Origin: Comamonadaceae bacterium
GTDB taxonomy: Bacteria; Pseudomonadota; Gammaproteobacteria; Burkholderiales; Burkholderiaceae_C
DNA length: 61,847 nucleotides
Assembly (NCBI GenBank): GCA_947448735.1
Contig: CANFOS010000024.1
Location: 1 to 61,847, forward strand
Reading direction: 5' to 3'
A model generated the notes under the pieces. That model did not search any database and was not told the DNA's origin. It saw nothing but the letters and a program-made list of their open reading frames with translations. The first letter of the stretch is position 1. Each line of letters opens with the position of its first letter. Shown piece by piece: positions 17,505 through 25,924 of this stretch. The position numbers and the translations under genes are program-made.

Positions 17505-18329
17505 ATGCCTAAATTATTGAGTGCATCGCAAGTTGAAGCCTATGCGCGTGATGGGTTTGTGTCTCATATTGATGTGCTGAGTTTGGATGAAGTCAATCGT
17601 TTTCGACAAGAATTGCAAGACTGGGAAAAAGATCGCGGCCAAGCGATTGATTTTCCTGAAAAGTCGAAAAGCTATCTGTTGTTTAACTGGGCTGATCAGT
17701 TGGTTCATCATCCCCGCATTTTGGATGCGGTTGAAGATGTGATCGGCTCCGATATATTGGTGTACCACTCCACACTGTTTCTGAAAGAAGCCAACACCTC
17801 AGCCTATGTGAGGTGGCACCAAGACAGCACTTATTTTTATTTGTCGCCGCATTTGCACATCACCGCATGGGTCGCCCTCAGTGATGCCAGCATCGCTGCG
17901 GGCTGCATGCAAGTCTTGCCTGGCAGCCATCAGTGGGGCGCCTTTGATCACGATGACAAACCCGAGCCCACGAACATGATCCGACGAGGACAAGGCATCA
18001 GCGATAGATTCGATGATGCACAGGGCACCTTCATTCCTGTGGGCCCTGGGCAGATGTCACTTCATCACACTGATTTGGTGCATGCCTCGGGCGCCAACAC
18101 AAGCTCTGACCGTCGAATTGGATTTGCCATCAGCTACATACCTGCACATGTCAAACCGGTGGGTGCCGTCAAACCATCTGCGTTGTGCGTGCGGGGCCAA
18201 AGCCATGGCAACTTTTTAGAGGAGCAGCGAATGCAGCGTCCTTTGTCGGACGAATCTTTCAAGGCCCACGCTCAGGCCCTGGCAAGCTTTCGTGCTTTGC
18301 AAGATGCCGGTTTTAAGGAGACCATATGA
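17505..18329 (+). CDS. Phytanoyl-CoA dioxygenase (PhyH) family oxygenase
   Basis: 274 aa Fe(II)/2-oxoglutarate oxygenase fold. The facial triad is visible as WHQD (first His and Asp) and LVHASGANT (second His), with Arg in SSDRRIGFAIS to bind 2-oxoglutarate. AGCMQVLPGSHQWG is the family's core strand. Hydroxylates an unactivated carbon; the substrate is probably a small acid or heterocycle, not a phytanoyl thioester, given the context. AGGGA before the ATG; 39 bases after the racemase gene. Confidence 0.85.
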   Translation: MPKLLSASQVEAYARDGFVSHIDVLSLDEVNRFRQELQDWEKDRGQAIDFPEKSKSYLLFNWADQLVHHPRILDAVEDVIGSDILVYHSTLFLKEANTSAYVRWHQDSTYFYLSPHLHITAWVALSDASIAAGCMQVLPGSHQWGAFDHDDKPEPTNMIRRGQGISDRFDDAQGTFIPVGPGQMSLHHTDLVHASGANTSSDRRIGFAISYIPAHVKPVGAVKPSALCVRGQSHGNFLEEQRMQRPLSDESFKAHAQALASFRALQDAGFKETI

Positions 18330-18721
18330 ACTCAGTCAAGCTGGAAGAAGCGCAACTCGTCACGCTGGTCGAAACCTATTTCTCAGCAGTCGACCGAAAA
18401 GATGTTGACGGCACGCTGGCCTGTTTTGCCCCCACCGCACGATTTGCTATTGCCAATCATGGTGTTTTTTATGAGGGCCGTGAGCTTCAAATACGCGGCA
18501 TGTACGAGCGGCTAAATGGGCGCTATGCAAACGTGTGGCACGGTGATTTCACGCACACGGTGGATGTCGCAGCGCAGCGCATTGCCAGTCGCTTTCGGGT
18601 CGAAAACATCACGCATCAAGGCGAGAAATTGGTCAAGAACAACTGCAACTTTTTTGAAGTGCGGGACGGCTTGTTCACCGCGGTTTATGTTTACATGACA
18701 GGCGAAAATTCCCTTAGCTGA
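18326..18721 (+). CDS. NTF2/SnoaL-like small protein
   Basis: 131 aa, one cone-shaped NTF2-like domain: N-terminal helix with VETYFSAVDRKDVDGTLACFAPTARF, then the strands HGVFYEGRELQIRGMYERL and NNCNFFEVRDGLF. Members may be isomerases, hydrolases or oxygenase partners. ATGA overlap with the PhyH oxygenase suggests the two act together. Last gene of the first plus-strand operon; it meets the PrpD gene tail to tail. Confidence 0.75.
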   Translation: MNSVKLEEAQLVTLVETYFSAVDRKDVDGTLACFAPTARFAIANHGVFYEGRELQIRGMYERLNGRYANVWHGDFTHTVDVAAQRIASRFRVENITHQGEKLVKNNCNFFEVRDGLFTAVYVYMTGENSLS

Positions 18722-18756
18722 ATTTTGATCGTTTGAAGTTCACATCCGCCATTTGT

Positions 18757-20109
18757 TCAATGCGCTGGATGCGACAGTAACGACGTCCAGACTTCAAAGG
18801 GCGTTTTCAAGTGGGCCAAATCCAGGCTCACTTGAAGTAACTTTTCGCAGTGCGATTTGGGCCATATCCGGCCTGTGAGGTCCATGAACTTGTCGCGCAG
18901 TTCAGCGCGGGTGTAGGGCGATGCATCGTCACCCCGATTGACGCCCGCTTGGCCCACTCGTTGACGGCCATCCTTGAGATGAATGGTGACCTTGGCCGGT
19001 CTTTCCATGGGCAATCTGGCGCTCATGGCCGGATCGTGCGACACACTCACTTTTTGGGCCAGCGCCAAGATGGCTGGGTTGCGCACAGCCTCCCAAGTAA
19101 AGCTGGACAAAGCACTGGAGTTGGTCACCAGCCTGGTGGCCACTGCAAAAGGCACGGAGAATTTGGCTGCCAAAGTGTTTTGGGGCGCAGGGTCGTTTAA
19201 CTCGGCCGCCAAGTGATAAGTGTCGACCTCAATGCGATCGATGTCATCTATGGCGGGCAATTTTTCGACCGCACTCATGTGATCAATGGCATCCAGCGTG
19301 CCATGGTTGTAGCGGCAGCAAGAGTGCATTTTGAAATAGTTATGCATCACATGCCAGTCTTGACCCAAGCCATCCACGACAGCATCAGCTCGAAAACTTT
19401 CTGAAATGATGTTGCCCAGCAAGGAGGATGGGCCATCGTGCTCTCCCGTGAATCCGCACTCCGCCAAGTTCAAAGCCAACAGGCCATGTCGATTGCTCAA
19501 GCCCGCGTAGACGTTGCGCACCAGGCCGCCTTGCAGCATGGTTTGCTTGGACGTGGCGGTGGTCAAAGAAGCTGAAATGTTGATGGTCTGGCGCATGCCC
19601 TTGCTATCCATTTCAGCAGTGCGCGCGCAGGCTGCGCCGGCACCCAATGTGCCCCAAGTACCGTGCGGGTGCATGGCACCCCGCAATTGGGATGCGGCAC
19701 CAAAGCGTGAGCCCACTTCATAGCCCACCACGACCGCAGCCATAAATTGTGCGGCATCTGCCTGCCGCTCCTGGCTGAGGGCCAGTGCGGCGGGGATGAC
19801 GTGAATCGCTGGATGGCCCCGAGAAAAACGATTGCCTTCGTCCATTTCTAAAAAAGTGCCAGCGCTGCCGTTGATGAAGGCGGCGGCTTCGGCTGTGCTG
19901 TGTTGAGCCAAACCGATGAGCTGGGCTGCGTGGTGAGGCCCTGCAGATTGACGCGACGCAATAGCCCGCAGCTCTGGCTCTGCCGAACCAGCCACGATCG
20001 CGGCCAATGTGTCTGCCAAGATCCAGCCCACCTGGTCTTTGACTTCAGGATCCAGCTTGGCATAGTCCAGGCCAGAGGCAAAGTCACTGAGGGTGTCTAG
20101 ATAGTCCAT
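18757..20109 (-). CDS. MmgE/PrpD family protein
   Basis: 450 aa. The all-helical N-terminal domain carries INGSAGTFLEMDEGNRFSRG and GHPAIHVIPAALAL; MHPHGTWGTLGAGAACARTA is the usual central segment; HSCCRYNHGTLDAI lies further on, followed by the small alpha/beta domain. The family includes 2-methylcitrate dehydratase, cis-aconitate decarboxylase and iminodisuccinate epimerase. In this setting dehydration or decarboxylation of an alkylated di- or tricarboxylate is plausible. Second gene of a two-gene minus operon. Confidence 0.85.
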   Translation of the reverse strand: MDYLDTLSDFASGLDYAKLDPEVKDQVGWILADTLAAIVAGSAEPELRAIASRQSAGPHHAAQLIGLAQHSTAEAAAFINGSAGTFLEMDEGNRFSRGHPAIHVIPAALALSQERQADAAQFMAAVVVGYEVGSRFGAASQLRGAMHPHGTWGTLGAGAACARTAEMDSKGMRQTINISASLTTATSKQTMLQGGLVRNVYAGLSNRHGLLALNLAECGFTGEHDGPSSLLGNIISESFRADAVVDGLGQDWHVMHNYFKMHSCCRYNHGTLDAIDHMSAVEKLPAIDDIDRIEVDTYHLAAELNDPAPQNTLAAKFSVPFAVATRLVTNSSALSSFTWEAVRNPAILALAQKVSVSHDPAMSARLPMERPAKVTIHLKDGRQRVGQAGVNRGDDASPYTRAELRDKFMDLTGRIWPKSHCEKLLQVSLDLAHLKTPFEVWTSLLSHPAH

Positions 20110-20130
20110 TTGAAAGTTCTTTCGTGAGGT

Positions 20131-21027
20131 TCAATCGGGTGCGCTGCCAGCGCACTGTTCATATATTTGCTGAGGGGTGCTCAACATCACACCCTCCAAT
20201 TGGTTCAACTGCGCCAATAGCGCTCGTAAATATTTGATGCGGCTGGGCATGCCCCAAACCCAAGGGTGAAGCCCTAAGCCCATGATGGCGCTGCGCTGAT
20301 GCGTTCGGCATTCATCGCGCATGCGTTGAGCCGCCTGAAATATTTGCTGTGCATGTTGTGAGGGCTCTATCGGCCTGAACCATTGGCCTTGCACATCGTC
20401 CCATTCGCTTGACAAAGGAATGGCCAACAACTGTTGTTGTGACGCCCCACTGGGTGTCATCCAATAAGCCTGATCGTCATTGCCCCAATCCAGCGTGTAA
20501 CGAATACCCGCATCGGCCAGCAAGCCAAAAGTGTGCGTAGAGGTACCCCAGTCTTGGCTGAGCCAGGCTTGTGCAGTTTGCCCGGTGTGGGCTTTGACGG
20601 CCTTTAAAGAACTGTCGATGTGATCCCTTTGTTCTGCCAACGACATATTGGCGTGCATCAGGCGGGTGGCAGCCACACCATGCGCAATCCACTGAGCCTG
20701 CGATAGCTTCAAGGCATCCATCACCTGGGGCACGCGCGGCAGCACCATGCTGTTGGCCGCCACGACGGGTTGAATGCCGGCTTCGCGCAGGGCGTCTATC
20801 AGTCTGAAAACGCCAATGCGCAGGCCATATTCGCGTTGTGTCCAGCTTCGGTAATCAGGGTTGAAGCTGCCAAATTCACCCACAAAACGGGGGTCGCGCA
20901 GGCTACCTTCGGGTGCTTCACAGTCCCAATGTTCCAGATAGAGCACGGTGTACACATGCAGTCGGGGCGCCAATGGCAGATGCGTTCGCTCAGGCAGTGC
21001 GCTGTAGCTGTAAAGAGAATGGTCCAT
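20131..21027 (-). CDS. PuuE/cyclic-imidase-like hydrolase 4
   Basis: 298 aa, most divergent of the four paralogues: TVLYLEHWDC keeps the Glu, QREYGLRIGVFRLIDAL replaces RDYGNR, IAHGVAATR keeps the His-Gly, and LDWGNDDQA and GLHPWVWGMPSRI complete the set. Divergent from the Liv importer and upstream of the PrpD gene, so it may come under the operator at 21181-21204. Likely another ring-opening hydrolase with altered specificity. Confidence 0.8.
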   Translation of the reverse strand: MDHSLYSYSALPERTHLPLAPRLHVYTVLYLEHWDCEAPEGSLRDPRFVGEFGSFNPDYRSWTQREYGLRIGVFRLIDALREAGIQPVVAANSMVLPRVPQVMDALKLSQAQWIAHGVAATRLMHANMSLAEQRDHIDSSLKAVKAHTGQTAQAWLSQDWGTSTHTFGLLADAGIRYTLDWGNDDQAYWMTPSGASQQQLLAIPLSSEWDDVQGQWFRPIEPSQHAQQIFQAAQRMRDECRTHQRSAIMGLGLHPWVWGMPSRIKYLRALLAQLNQLEGVMLSTPQQIYEQCAGSAPD

Positions 21028-21180
21028 CGTGGTGCAAATGTTAGCGCCTTGCTTGTGATCTGGGGCTTATTGGTGCATCCACAGACCACTTTGCCTGCGG
21101 TGCTGGCGCAACAAGATTAATTTCCAAACATTGGGAGTTAACCGCTTGACTTCGCAAAAAGATTGTTGCACAGTCACTCC

Positions 21181-21204
21181 AATTGTTCTATGAATGGAAC
21201 AATT
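21181..21204 (+). promoter_or_regulatory. Palindromic operator candidate 2 between divergent operons
   Basis: A 24-base palindrome (10 of 12 pairs) with arms AATTGTTCTAT and GGAACAATT. TTGCAC (21166-21171) and TATGAA (21189-21194, spacing 17) form a plausible promoter whose -10 lies inside the palindrome. It sits 36 bases before the binding-protein gene and 154 bases from the divergent hydrolase start. Strong resemblance to 12473-12496. The rest of 21028-21240 shows no gene. Confidence 0.58.
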
Positions 21205-21240
21205 TCATTCACCCCCCCACTTCTTCATTGAGGATCTAGC

Positions 21241-22458
21241 ATGACGTCTGATGTCCGCGTAACCCGTCGTTTGATTTTGCAAGCTGGTGCAGCAACCACT
21301 GTACTCGGTGCACCCGGCCTGCTGTTGGCACAACCCAAACCCTTGAAGATCGGTTTGATCAATCCCATCAGCGGTGGATTGGCTTACAGCGGCGCACAGT
21401 GCCGTGCTGGCGCTTTGCTGGCCATTGACGACATCAACGCAGCAGGTGGTATCAAAGCTTTGGGCGGTGTCAAGCTTGAAGCGGCTCTGGCTGATTCTCA
21501 ATCACGCCCTGAAGTGGGTGTGTCAGAAGTCGAGCGCTTGAACCAAGAAGGTGTGTCTGCTTATATTGGTTGTATGTCCAGCGGTATCGCATTGCCTGCC
21601 ACCCAGGCTGCCGCCAAATACAACACCCCCTTCATCATTGATGTGGGTGTCTCAGATGCCCTCGTAAGTCGTGGTTTGAAAAACGTTTTCCGCCTTGCCC
21701 CAGGAAACGGCAAATGCGTTGACGACGCCTTCGACGGCTTGAACCAAGTGAACAAAGCAGCGGGCGGCATTGCCAAAACAGCCGTTTTGGTGCACGAAGA
21801 TTCCGAGTTTGGTACGGGCACGGCCAAAATGCTCCAAGGCAAATTGGCAGCCATTGGTATTGAGGTGAAAGAAACACTCAAGCACGCCACGCCTACACGC
21901 GATTTCACCAACTTGGTGTTGCGCATCAAGGCCATCAAACCCGATATCGTCATCATGAGTAACTATCAAAACGAATACGTTTTGATCGCGCGCACCTTGC
22001 ATCAGCAAAAAGTAGATGTGGCCGGCATGTTCAGCGTGTTGGGCGGTGGCTTTAACTACAAACTGGTGCAAGAGCAACCTGAAGTGGCGCAGTACATGAT
22101 GGACTTTAACCACTGGTACAACCCCCGCAATCCAAAGGCACTGGAAATGCGAAAGCGTGTGGAAGCAAAAAACACCTTGTTTACTTTCGAGGTTTACTGC
22201 GCTTACAACTCTGTCAAGTTGTTTGCCGATGCTGTGCAGCGTGCGGCCAGTTCAGACAAAGAAAAAGTCATTGCAGCGCTGGAAACCAGCACCTGGTCCG
22301 ACCACTTCATGCCCTATGGCCCTACCAAGTTTGTCAATGGACAAAATCAAGGTGGCCGCGCGGTCTTGTTGCAGGCTTCAAAAACCGACATCAATGTGGT
22401 TTGGCCAAATGAATTTGGGGCTGTGAAACCTATTTTTCCACGCCCTGCAAACACTTGA
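21241..22458 (+). CDS. Liv-type ABC transporter substrate-binding protein
   Basis: 405 aa, periplasmic binding protein type 1 (LivK-like). The N-terminus TRRLILQAGAATTVLG has a twin-arginine-like signal ending LLLAQ, then LKIGLINPISGGLAYSGAQ begins the mature protein. VLVHEDSEFGTG and the NPRNPKALEMRKR region are typical. GAGGAT ribosome-binding site six bases before ATG. A 153-base gap with a strong hairpin separates it from livH. Ligand is probably the island's substrate (amide, imide or acid), not leucine. Confidence 0.9.
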   Translation: MTSDVRVTRRLILQAGAATTVLGAPGLLLAQPKPLKIGLINPISGGLAYSGAQCRAGALLAIDDINAAGGIKALGGVKLEAALADSQSRPEVGVSEVERLNQEGVSAYIGCMSSGIALPATQAAAKYNTPFIIDVGVSDALVSRGLKNVFRLAPGNGKCVDDAFDGLNQVNKAAGGIAKTAVLVHEDSEFGTGTAKMLQGKLAAIGIEVKETLKHATPTRDFTNLVLRIKAIKPDIVIMSNYQNEYVLIARTLHQQKVDVAGMFSVLGGGFNYKLVQEQPEVAQYMMDFNHWYNPRNPKALEMRKRVEAKNTLFTFEVYCAYNSVKLFADAVQRAASSDKEKVIAALETSTWSDHFMPYGPTKFVNGQNQGGRAVLLQASKTDINVVWPNEFGAVKPIFPRPANT

Positions 22459-22468
22459 AGCCAGATAT

Positions 22469-22493
22469 TGCCAGCACACAGCGTGTGCTGGCA
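22469..22493 (+). terminator. Perfect 11-bp hairpin after the binding-protein gene
   Basis: TGCCAGCACAC pairs with GTGTGCTGGCA around loop AGC. No T-run follows, so it is more likely an mRNA stabiliser or leaky attenuator giving extra binding protein relative to the permeases than a full terminator. Confidence 0.55.
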
Positions 22494-22611
22494 GCTTGAA
22501 CGCAACAACTTAGGCCTTCGCAAAGAAGTTTTAAGTTGATTGCGAGCAAAGCCTTTCCTGTCCTTAGGTCTTTCCTGCCTCTTTCACTGACCCCACCTCA
22601 AGGAACTCGTC

Positions 22612-23481
22612 TTGGATCTGACCATCATCGGAGCAGCTGTCATCAATGGCATCCTCATGGGGGGTATTTACACCCTCGTCGCCTCTGGCCTCACATTGAT
22701 CTATGGTGTGTTGCACATCATCAATTTCGCCCATGGCAGCCTGTTGATGGTGGCCATGTTTGGTGTCTTCTACTTGGTCACCAAGTTGGGGATCGACCCT
22801 TATCTATCGCTCATCGTAACCATGCCCGCCATGTTTGCGCTGGGCTACGTGATGTACCGCTATTTGATTGGCAAACTCTCTTATGGCAAAGATGAAAACA
22901 TCTTGCTCATCACCCTGGGTTTGTCCATCGTCATCGAAAACTTGGCCTTGATGTTTTTTTCAGGTGACTCCCGCACCATCTCGATGTCTTACAGCGACAA
23001 GATGTTTGAAGTTGGCCCGCTGTTGGTTGGTTTGCCCAAAGTTATTTCATTTGTCGCGGCCATGATCATGTGCGCCTTGCTGGGCGTTTTCATGTCACGC
23101 ACCGACACCGGTCGTGCCATTCGGGCAGTTGCCAAAGAGCGCATGGGCGCCCGCTTGGTAGGCATTGATGTCGACAAGGTCTTTGCCATTTCATTTGGTT
23201 TAGGGATGGCCACCTTGGGCGCTGCGGCCTCATTGCTCATGCCCATCTTTTATGTGTCTCCCACCACCGGCCATGTCTTTGTGATGGTGGCCTTCACGGT
23301 GGTGGTGCTGGGTGGCATGGGCAGTTTTTTGGGCGCAGTCGTGGGCGGTCTCATTGTTGGATTGACCGAATCGTTCGGTGGCCTTTACTTGGGTGAAAGC
23401 CTCGGACAAATTGGCATTTCCCTGATTTTTATTCTGATTTTGTTGTTCAGACCGTCTGGCCTTTTTGGAGACAAGCGATGA
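22612..23481 (+). CDS. Liv-type ABC transporter permease (LivH-like)
   Basis: 289 aa inner-membrane permease with about eight hydrophobic segments. Family motifs: LIYGVLHIINFAHGSLLMV near the start, GRAIRAVAKERMGARLVGID (the cytoplasmic coupling loop) and GGMGSFLGAVVGGLIVG. The TTG start is supported by AAGGA seven bases upstream. Leu codons run strongly to TTG, unlike the second LivH at 41.9 kb. Its stop overlaps livM (ATGA). Confidence 0.92.
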   Translation: MDLTIIGAAVINGILMGGIYTLVASGLTLIYGVLHIINFAHGSLLMVAMFGVFYLVTKLGIDPYLSLIVTMPAMFALGYVMYRYLIGKLSYGKDENILLITLGLSIVIENLALMFFSGDSRTISMSYSDKMFEVGPLLVGLPKVISFVAAMIMCALLGVFMSRTDTGRAIRAVAKERMGARLVGIDVDKVFAISFGLGMATLGAAASLLMPIFYVSPTTGHVFVMVAFTVVVLGGMGSFLGAVVGGLIVGLTESFGGLYLGESLGQIGISLIFILILLFRPSGLFGDKR

Positions 23482-24476
23482 ACTTCAACCGTTACCCTTG
23501 GGCGCTGCATGCCTTGTTGCTGGCCGCTGCCCTTGTTTTTCCGTTTCTTTCCAAGTCAGCATTTGTCATTAACTTTGGCGTGCTGGCGCTGTTCTACGCT
23601 TTCATTGGCCAATCTTGGAACATCGCGGGAGGCTTTGCCGGCCAGCTGTCATTTGGTCATGTCGCTTTTTTTGGTGTGGGTGCTTATGCTTCCACCATTG
23701 TGCAAATGCGTTTTGGCTTCAACCCATGGTGGGGTCTGCCAGCTTCTGCTTTGGCGGGTGCAGTCGCAGGGTGCTTGATCGGCGTTATTTCTTTTAGAGC
23801 CGGTTTGAAAGGGTCGTACTTTGCACTGATCACACTGGCCTTTGCCGAAGTGTTTCGCATCGTTGCCAACTCTGTGGACATCACTGGTGGTGGTTTGGGC
23901 ATGCTCATACCCATGAAGCAAACCGTGGCCAATTTTCAATTTGGTGACCGACGCTACTTCTACTTCATTATTTTGACCTTGACGGTCCTGTCAATTGCAG
24001 TGGCCTTGTGGCTGAAGGCTTCGCGTTTTGGCGCACGGTTGGCGGCGATTCGCGAAAACGAAGACTCTGCACGCGCTTTGGGCATCAATGTCTTTGTAGA
24101 AAAAATCAAAATCATGACCATCTCTGGGGCCATTGCCGGTGCCGGTGGATGTTTCTTTGCGCAGTACTTTTTGTACATCGATCCTGCCATTGTGTTTGGC
24201 GTTGACAAGTCTGTGGAGATGTTGCTGGTGAGCATGATTGGCGGGGCCGGTTCCGTTTATGGGCCACTCATTGGCGCTGTGCTGTTGGCGGTCGCGAGTG
24301 AACTCACACGCTCCATGTTCAGCTTCCAAGGATTGTCCCTGGTGCTCTACGGCACCTTGCTGGTCATCATCATTGCTTTCTTGCCCAATGGCCTGATTGA
24401 CTTGTTCAAACGCAAAAAGCGCAAAGAAGCCGGGCGTTTGACATCGGCAACATCTTCCAAAGCAGGGGACGCCTGA
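23478..24476 (+). CDS. Liv-type ABC transporter permease (LivM-like)
   Basis: 332 aa, second permease. Landmarks: QSWNIAGGFAGQLSFGHVAFFGVGAYAS, FRAGLKGSYFALITLAFAEVFR, RLAAIRENEDSARALGINVF (coupling loop) and MIGGAGSVYGPLIGAVLL. The C-terminus is basic (FKRKKRKEAG). Overlaps both neighbours, by four bases upstream and one base downstream (TGATG). Confidence 0.92.
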   Translation: MNFNRYPWALHALLLAAALVFPFLSKSAFVINFGVLALFYAFIGQSWNIAGGFAGQLSFGHVAFFGVGAYASTIVQMRFGFNPWWGLPASALAGAVAGCLIGVISFRAGLKGSYFALITLAFAEVFRIVANSVDITGGGLGMLIPMKQTVANFQFGDRRYFYFIILTLTVLSIAVALWLKASRFGARLAAIRENEDSARALGINVFVEKIKIMTISGAIAGAGGCFFAQYFLYIDPAIVFGVDKSVEMLLVSMIGGAGSVYGPLIGAVLLAVASELTRSMFSFQGLSLVLYGTLLVIIIAFLPNGLIDLFKRKKRKEAGRLTSATSSKAGDA

Positions 24477-25228
24477 TGCTGAAAGTCAAAGGTTTAAGCA
24501 AAATATTTGGCGGCTTGCGAGCCGTTGACAACGCGTCTTTGGAAGTTGCACAGGGTCAAATTGTTTCCCTCATTGGCCCCAATGGTGCGGGGAAAACAAC
24601 GCTGTTTGCATCGATTGCAGGCTTTCACAAAATCAATGAAGGCCGAGTAGAGTTTTTAGGCCAGAGCATTGTGGGTTTACAAGTGCATGAAATTGCCCGG
24701 TTGGGCATGGTCCGCACGTTTCAAATCACGCAGCCTTTTGCCAAACTCACGGTGCTGGAAAACATTGCGGTAGGCGCCTTTCAGCAATTCAGCTCTAAAA
24801 ACGAGGCCCATGCCCATGCACGTTTGATCGCCGAAAAAGTAGGCATGTCTGGCATGTTGGATCAGCCCGCGTCTGACTTGACGGTGGCTGGTCGCAAGCG
24901 GCTTGAATTGGCCAGGGCTTTGGCTACAGGACCAAAATTGTTGTTGCTGGACGAGGTGATGGCGGGTTTGAATCCGCAAGAAATTGTCGAGATCATTGCG
25001 CTTATCCGCAGCATTCGGGACTCGGGCGTCACCATCTTGCTCATTGAGCACGTGATGCACGCCGTCATGAGTTTGTCTGAGTATATTTATGTGCTGTCGT
25101 ATGGCAAGGTCATTGCACAAGGTCAGCCTGAAGAGGTGGTCAACAACCGCGAAGTGATTGAAGCCTACCTGGGCCGGGGTGCAGCCGATCAAATGGCCAC
25201 TCAAGTGCAAGGAGAAGCGCATGCTTGA
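24476..25228 (+). CDS. Liv-type ABC transporter ATPase (LivG-like)
   Basis: 250 aa. Walker A GPNGAGKTT, a Q-loop region at QITQPFAKL, a signature degenerated to LTVAGRKRLELARAL in place of LSGGQ-type (common in LivG-like subunits, which often read LSYGQ/LAYGE), Walker B LLLLDEVMAGL and switch His IEHVM. C-terminal NREVIEAYLG is typical of this subfamily. Confidence 0.92.
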   Translation: MLKVKGLSKIFGGLRAVDNASLEVAQGQIVSLIGPNGAGKTTLFASIAGFHKINEGRVEFLGQSIVGLQVHEIARLGMVRTFQITQPFAKLTVLENIAVGAFQQFSSKNEAHAHARLIAEKVGMSGMLDQPASDLTVAGRKRLELARALATGPKLLLLDEVMAGLNPQEIVEIIALIRSIRDSGVTILLIEHVMHAVMSLSEYIYVLSYGKVIAQGQPEEVVNNREVIEAYLGRGAADQMATQVQGEAHA

Positions 25229-25922
25229 GATTCGCAATTTGCATGCGGGCTATGGCCAAATCGAAATCTTGCGCGGCATCAACCTGGATGTAGGCGCTGG
25301 CGAAATTGTGGCGGTGCTGGGAAGCAACGGGGTGGGCAAGTCGACCCTCAACAACAACATTTCAGCGCTCTACAAACCCTTCAGCGGAAGCATTCGTTTT
25401 CAGGGGGAGGACATGACAGGCATGACCTCCAGTGAGGTGGTGCAGCGCGGTTTGATTCATGTGCCCGAAGGCCGCCGTATTTTCCCCAACCTCAATGTTC
25501 AGGACAATCTGTTGCTGGGCAGTCAGGTACGCGGCAAGGCCAGGCGCGCCCAAAACTTGGAACGCATTGTCGATATTTTTCCGCGTTTGAAAGAGCGATT
25601 TTCACAACTCGCTGGCACGCTTTCTGGCGGTGAACAACAAATGTTGGCCATCGGTCGTGGTCTGATGTCGGAGCCAGCCTTGCTGATCATGGATGAGCCC
25701 TCCTTAGGTCTTTCGCCTTTGCTGGTCGAGCAAATGTTTGAATTGATTACCAAGATCAATAAAGAGGGCATGCCGATTTTGCTCATGGAGCAAAACGCAG
25801 TGCAAACACTTGCCATTGCGCATCGGGCTTACATCATTGAAAACGGTCAGGTGGCCATGCAAGGGCGAGCCTCTGACATGGCGCGAGATCCTGAACTTCG
25901 CAAAAACTACTTGGGACTCTGA
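25221..25922 (+). CDS. Liv-type ABC transporter ATPase (LivF-like)
   Basis: 233 aa from ATG 25221, with AAGGAG seven bases before it inside the end of livG; the frame upstream is open but spurious. Walker A GSNGVGKST followed by LNNNISALYKP, signature LSGGEQQML, Walker B LLIMDEPSLGLSP, His switch replaced by MEQNAV (Gln-Asn, usual for LivF). Completes a five-part importer. Confidence 0.92.
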   Translation: MLEIRNLHAGYGQIEILRGINLDVGAGEIVAVLGSNGVGKSTLNNNISALYKPFSGSIRFQGEDMTGMTSSEVVQRGLIHVPEGRRIFPNLNVQDNLLLGSQVRGKARRAQNLERIVDIFPRLKERFSQLAGTLSGGEQQMLAIGRGLMSEPALLIMDEPSLGLSPLLVEQMFELITKINKEGMPILLMEQNAVQTLAIAHRAYIIENGQVAMQGRASDMARDPELRKNYLGL

Positions 25923-25924
25923 AA

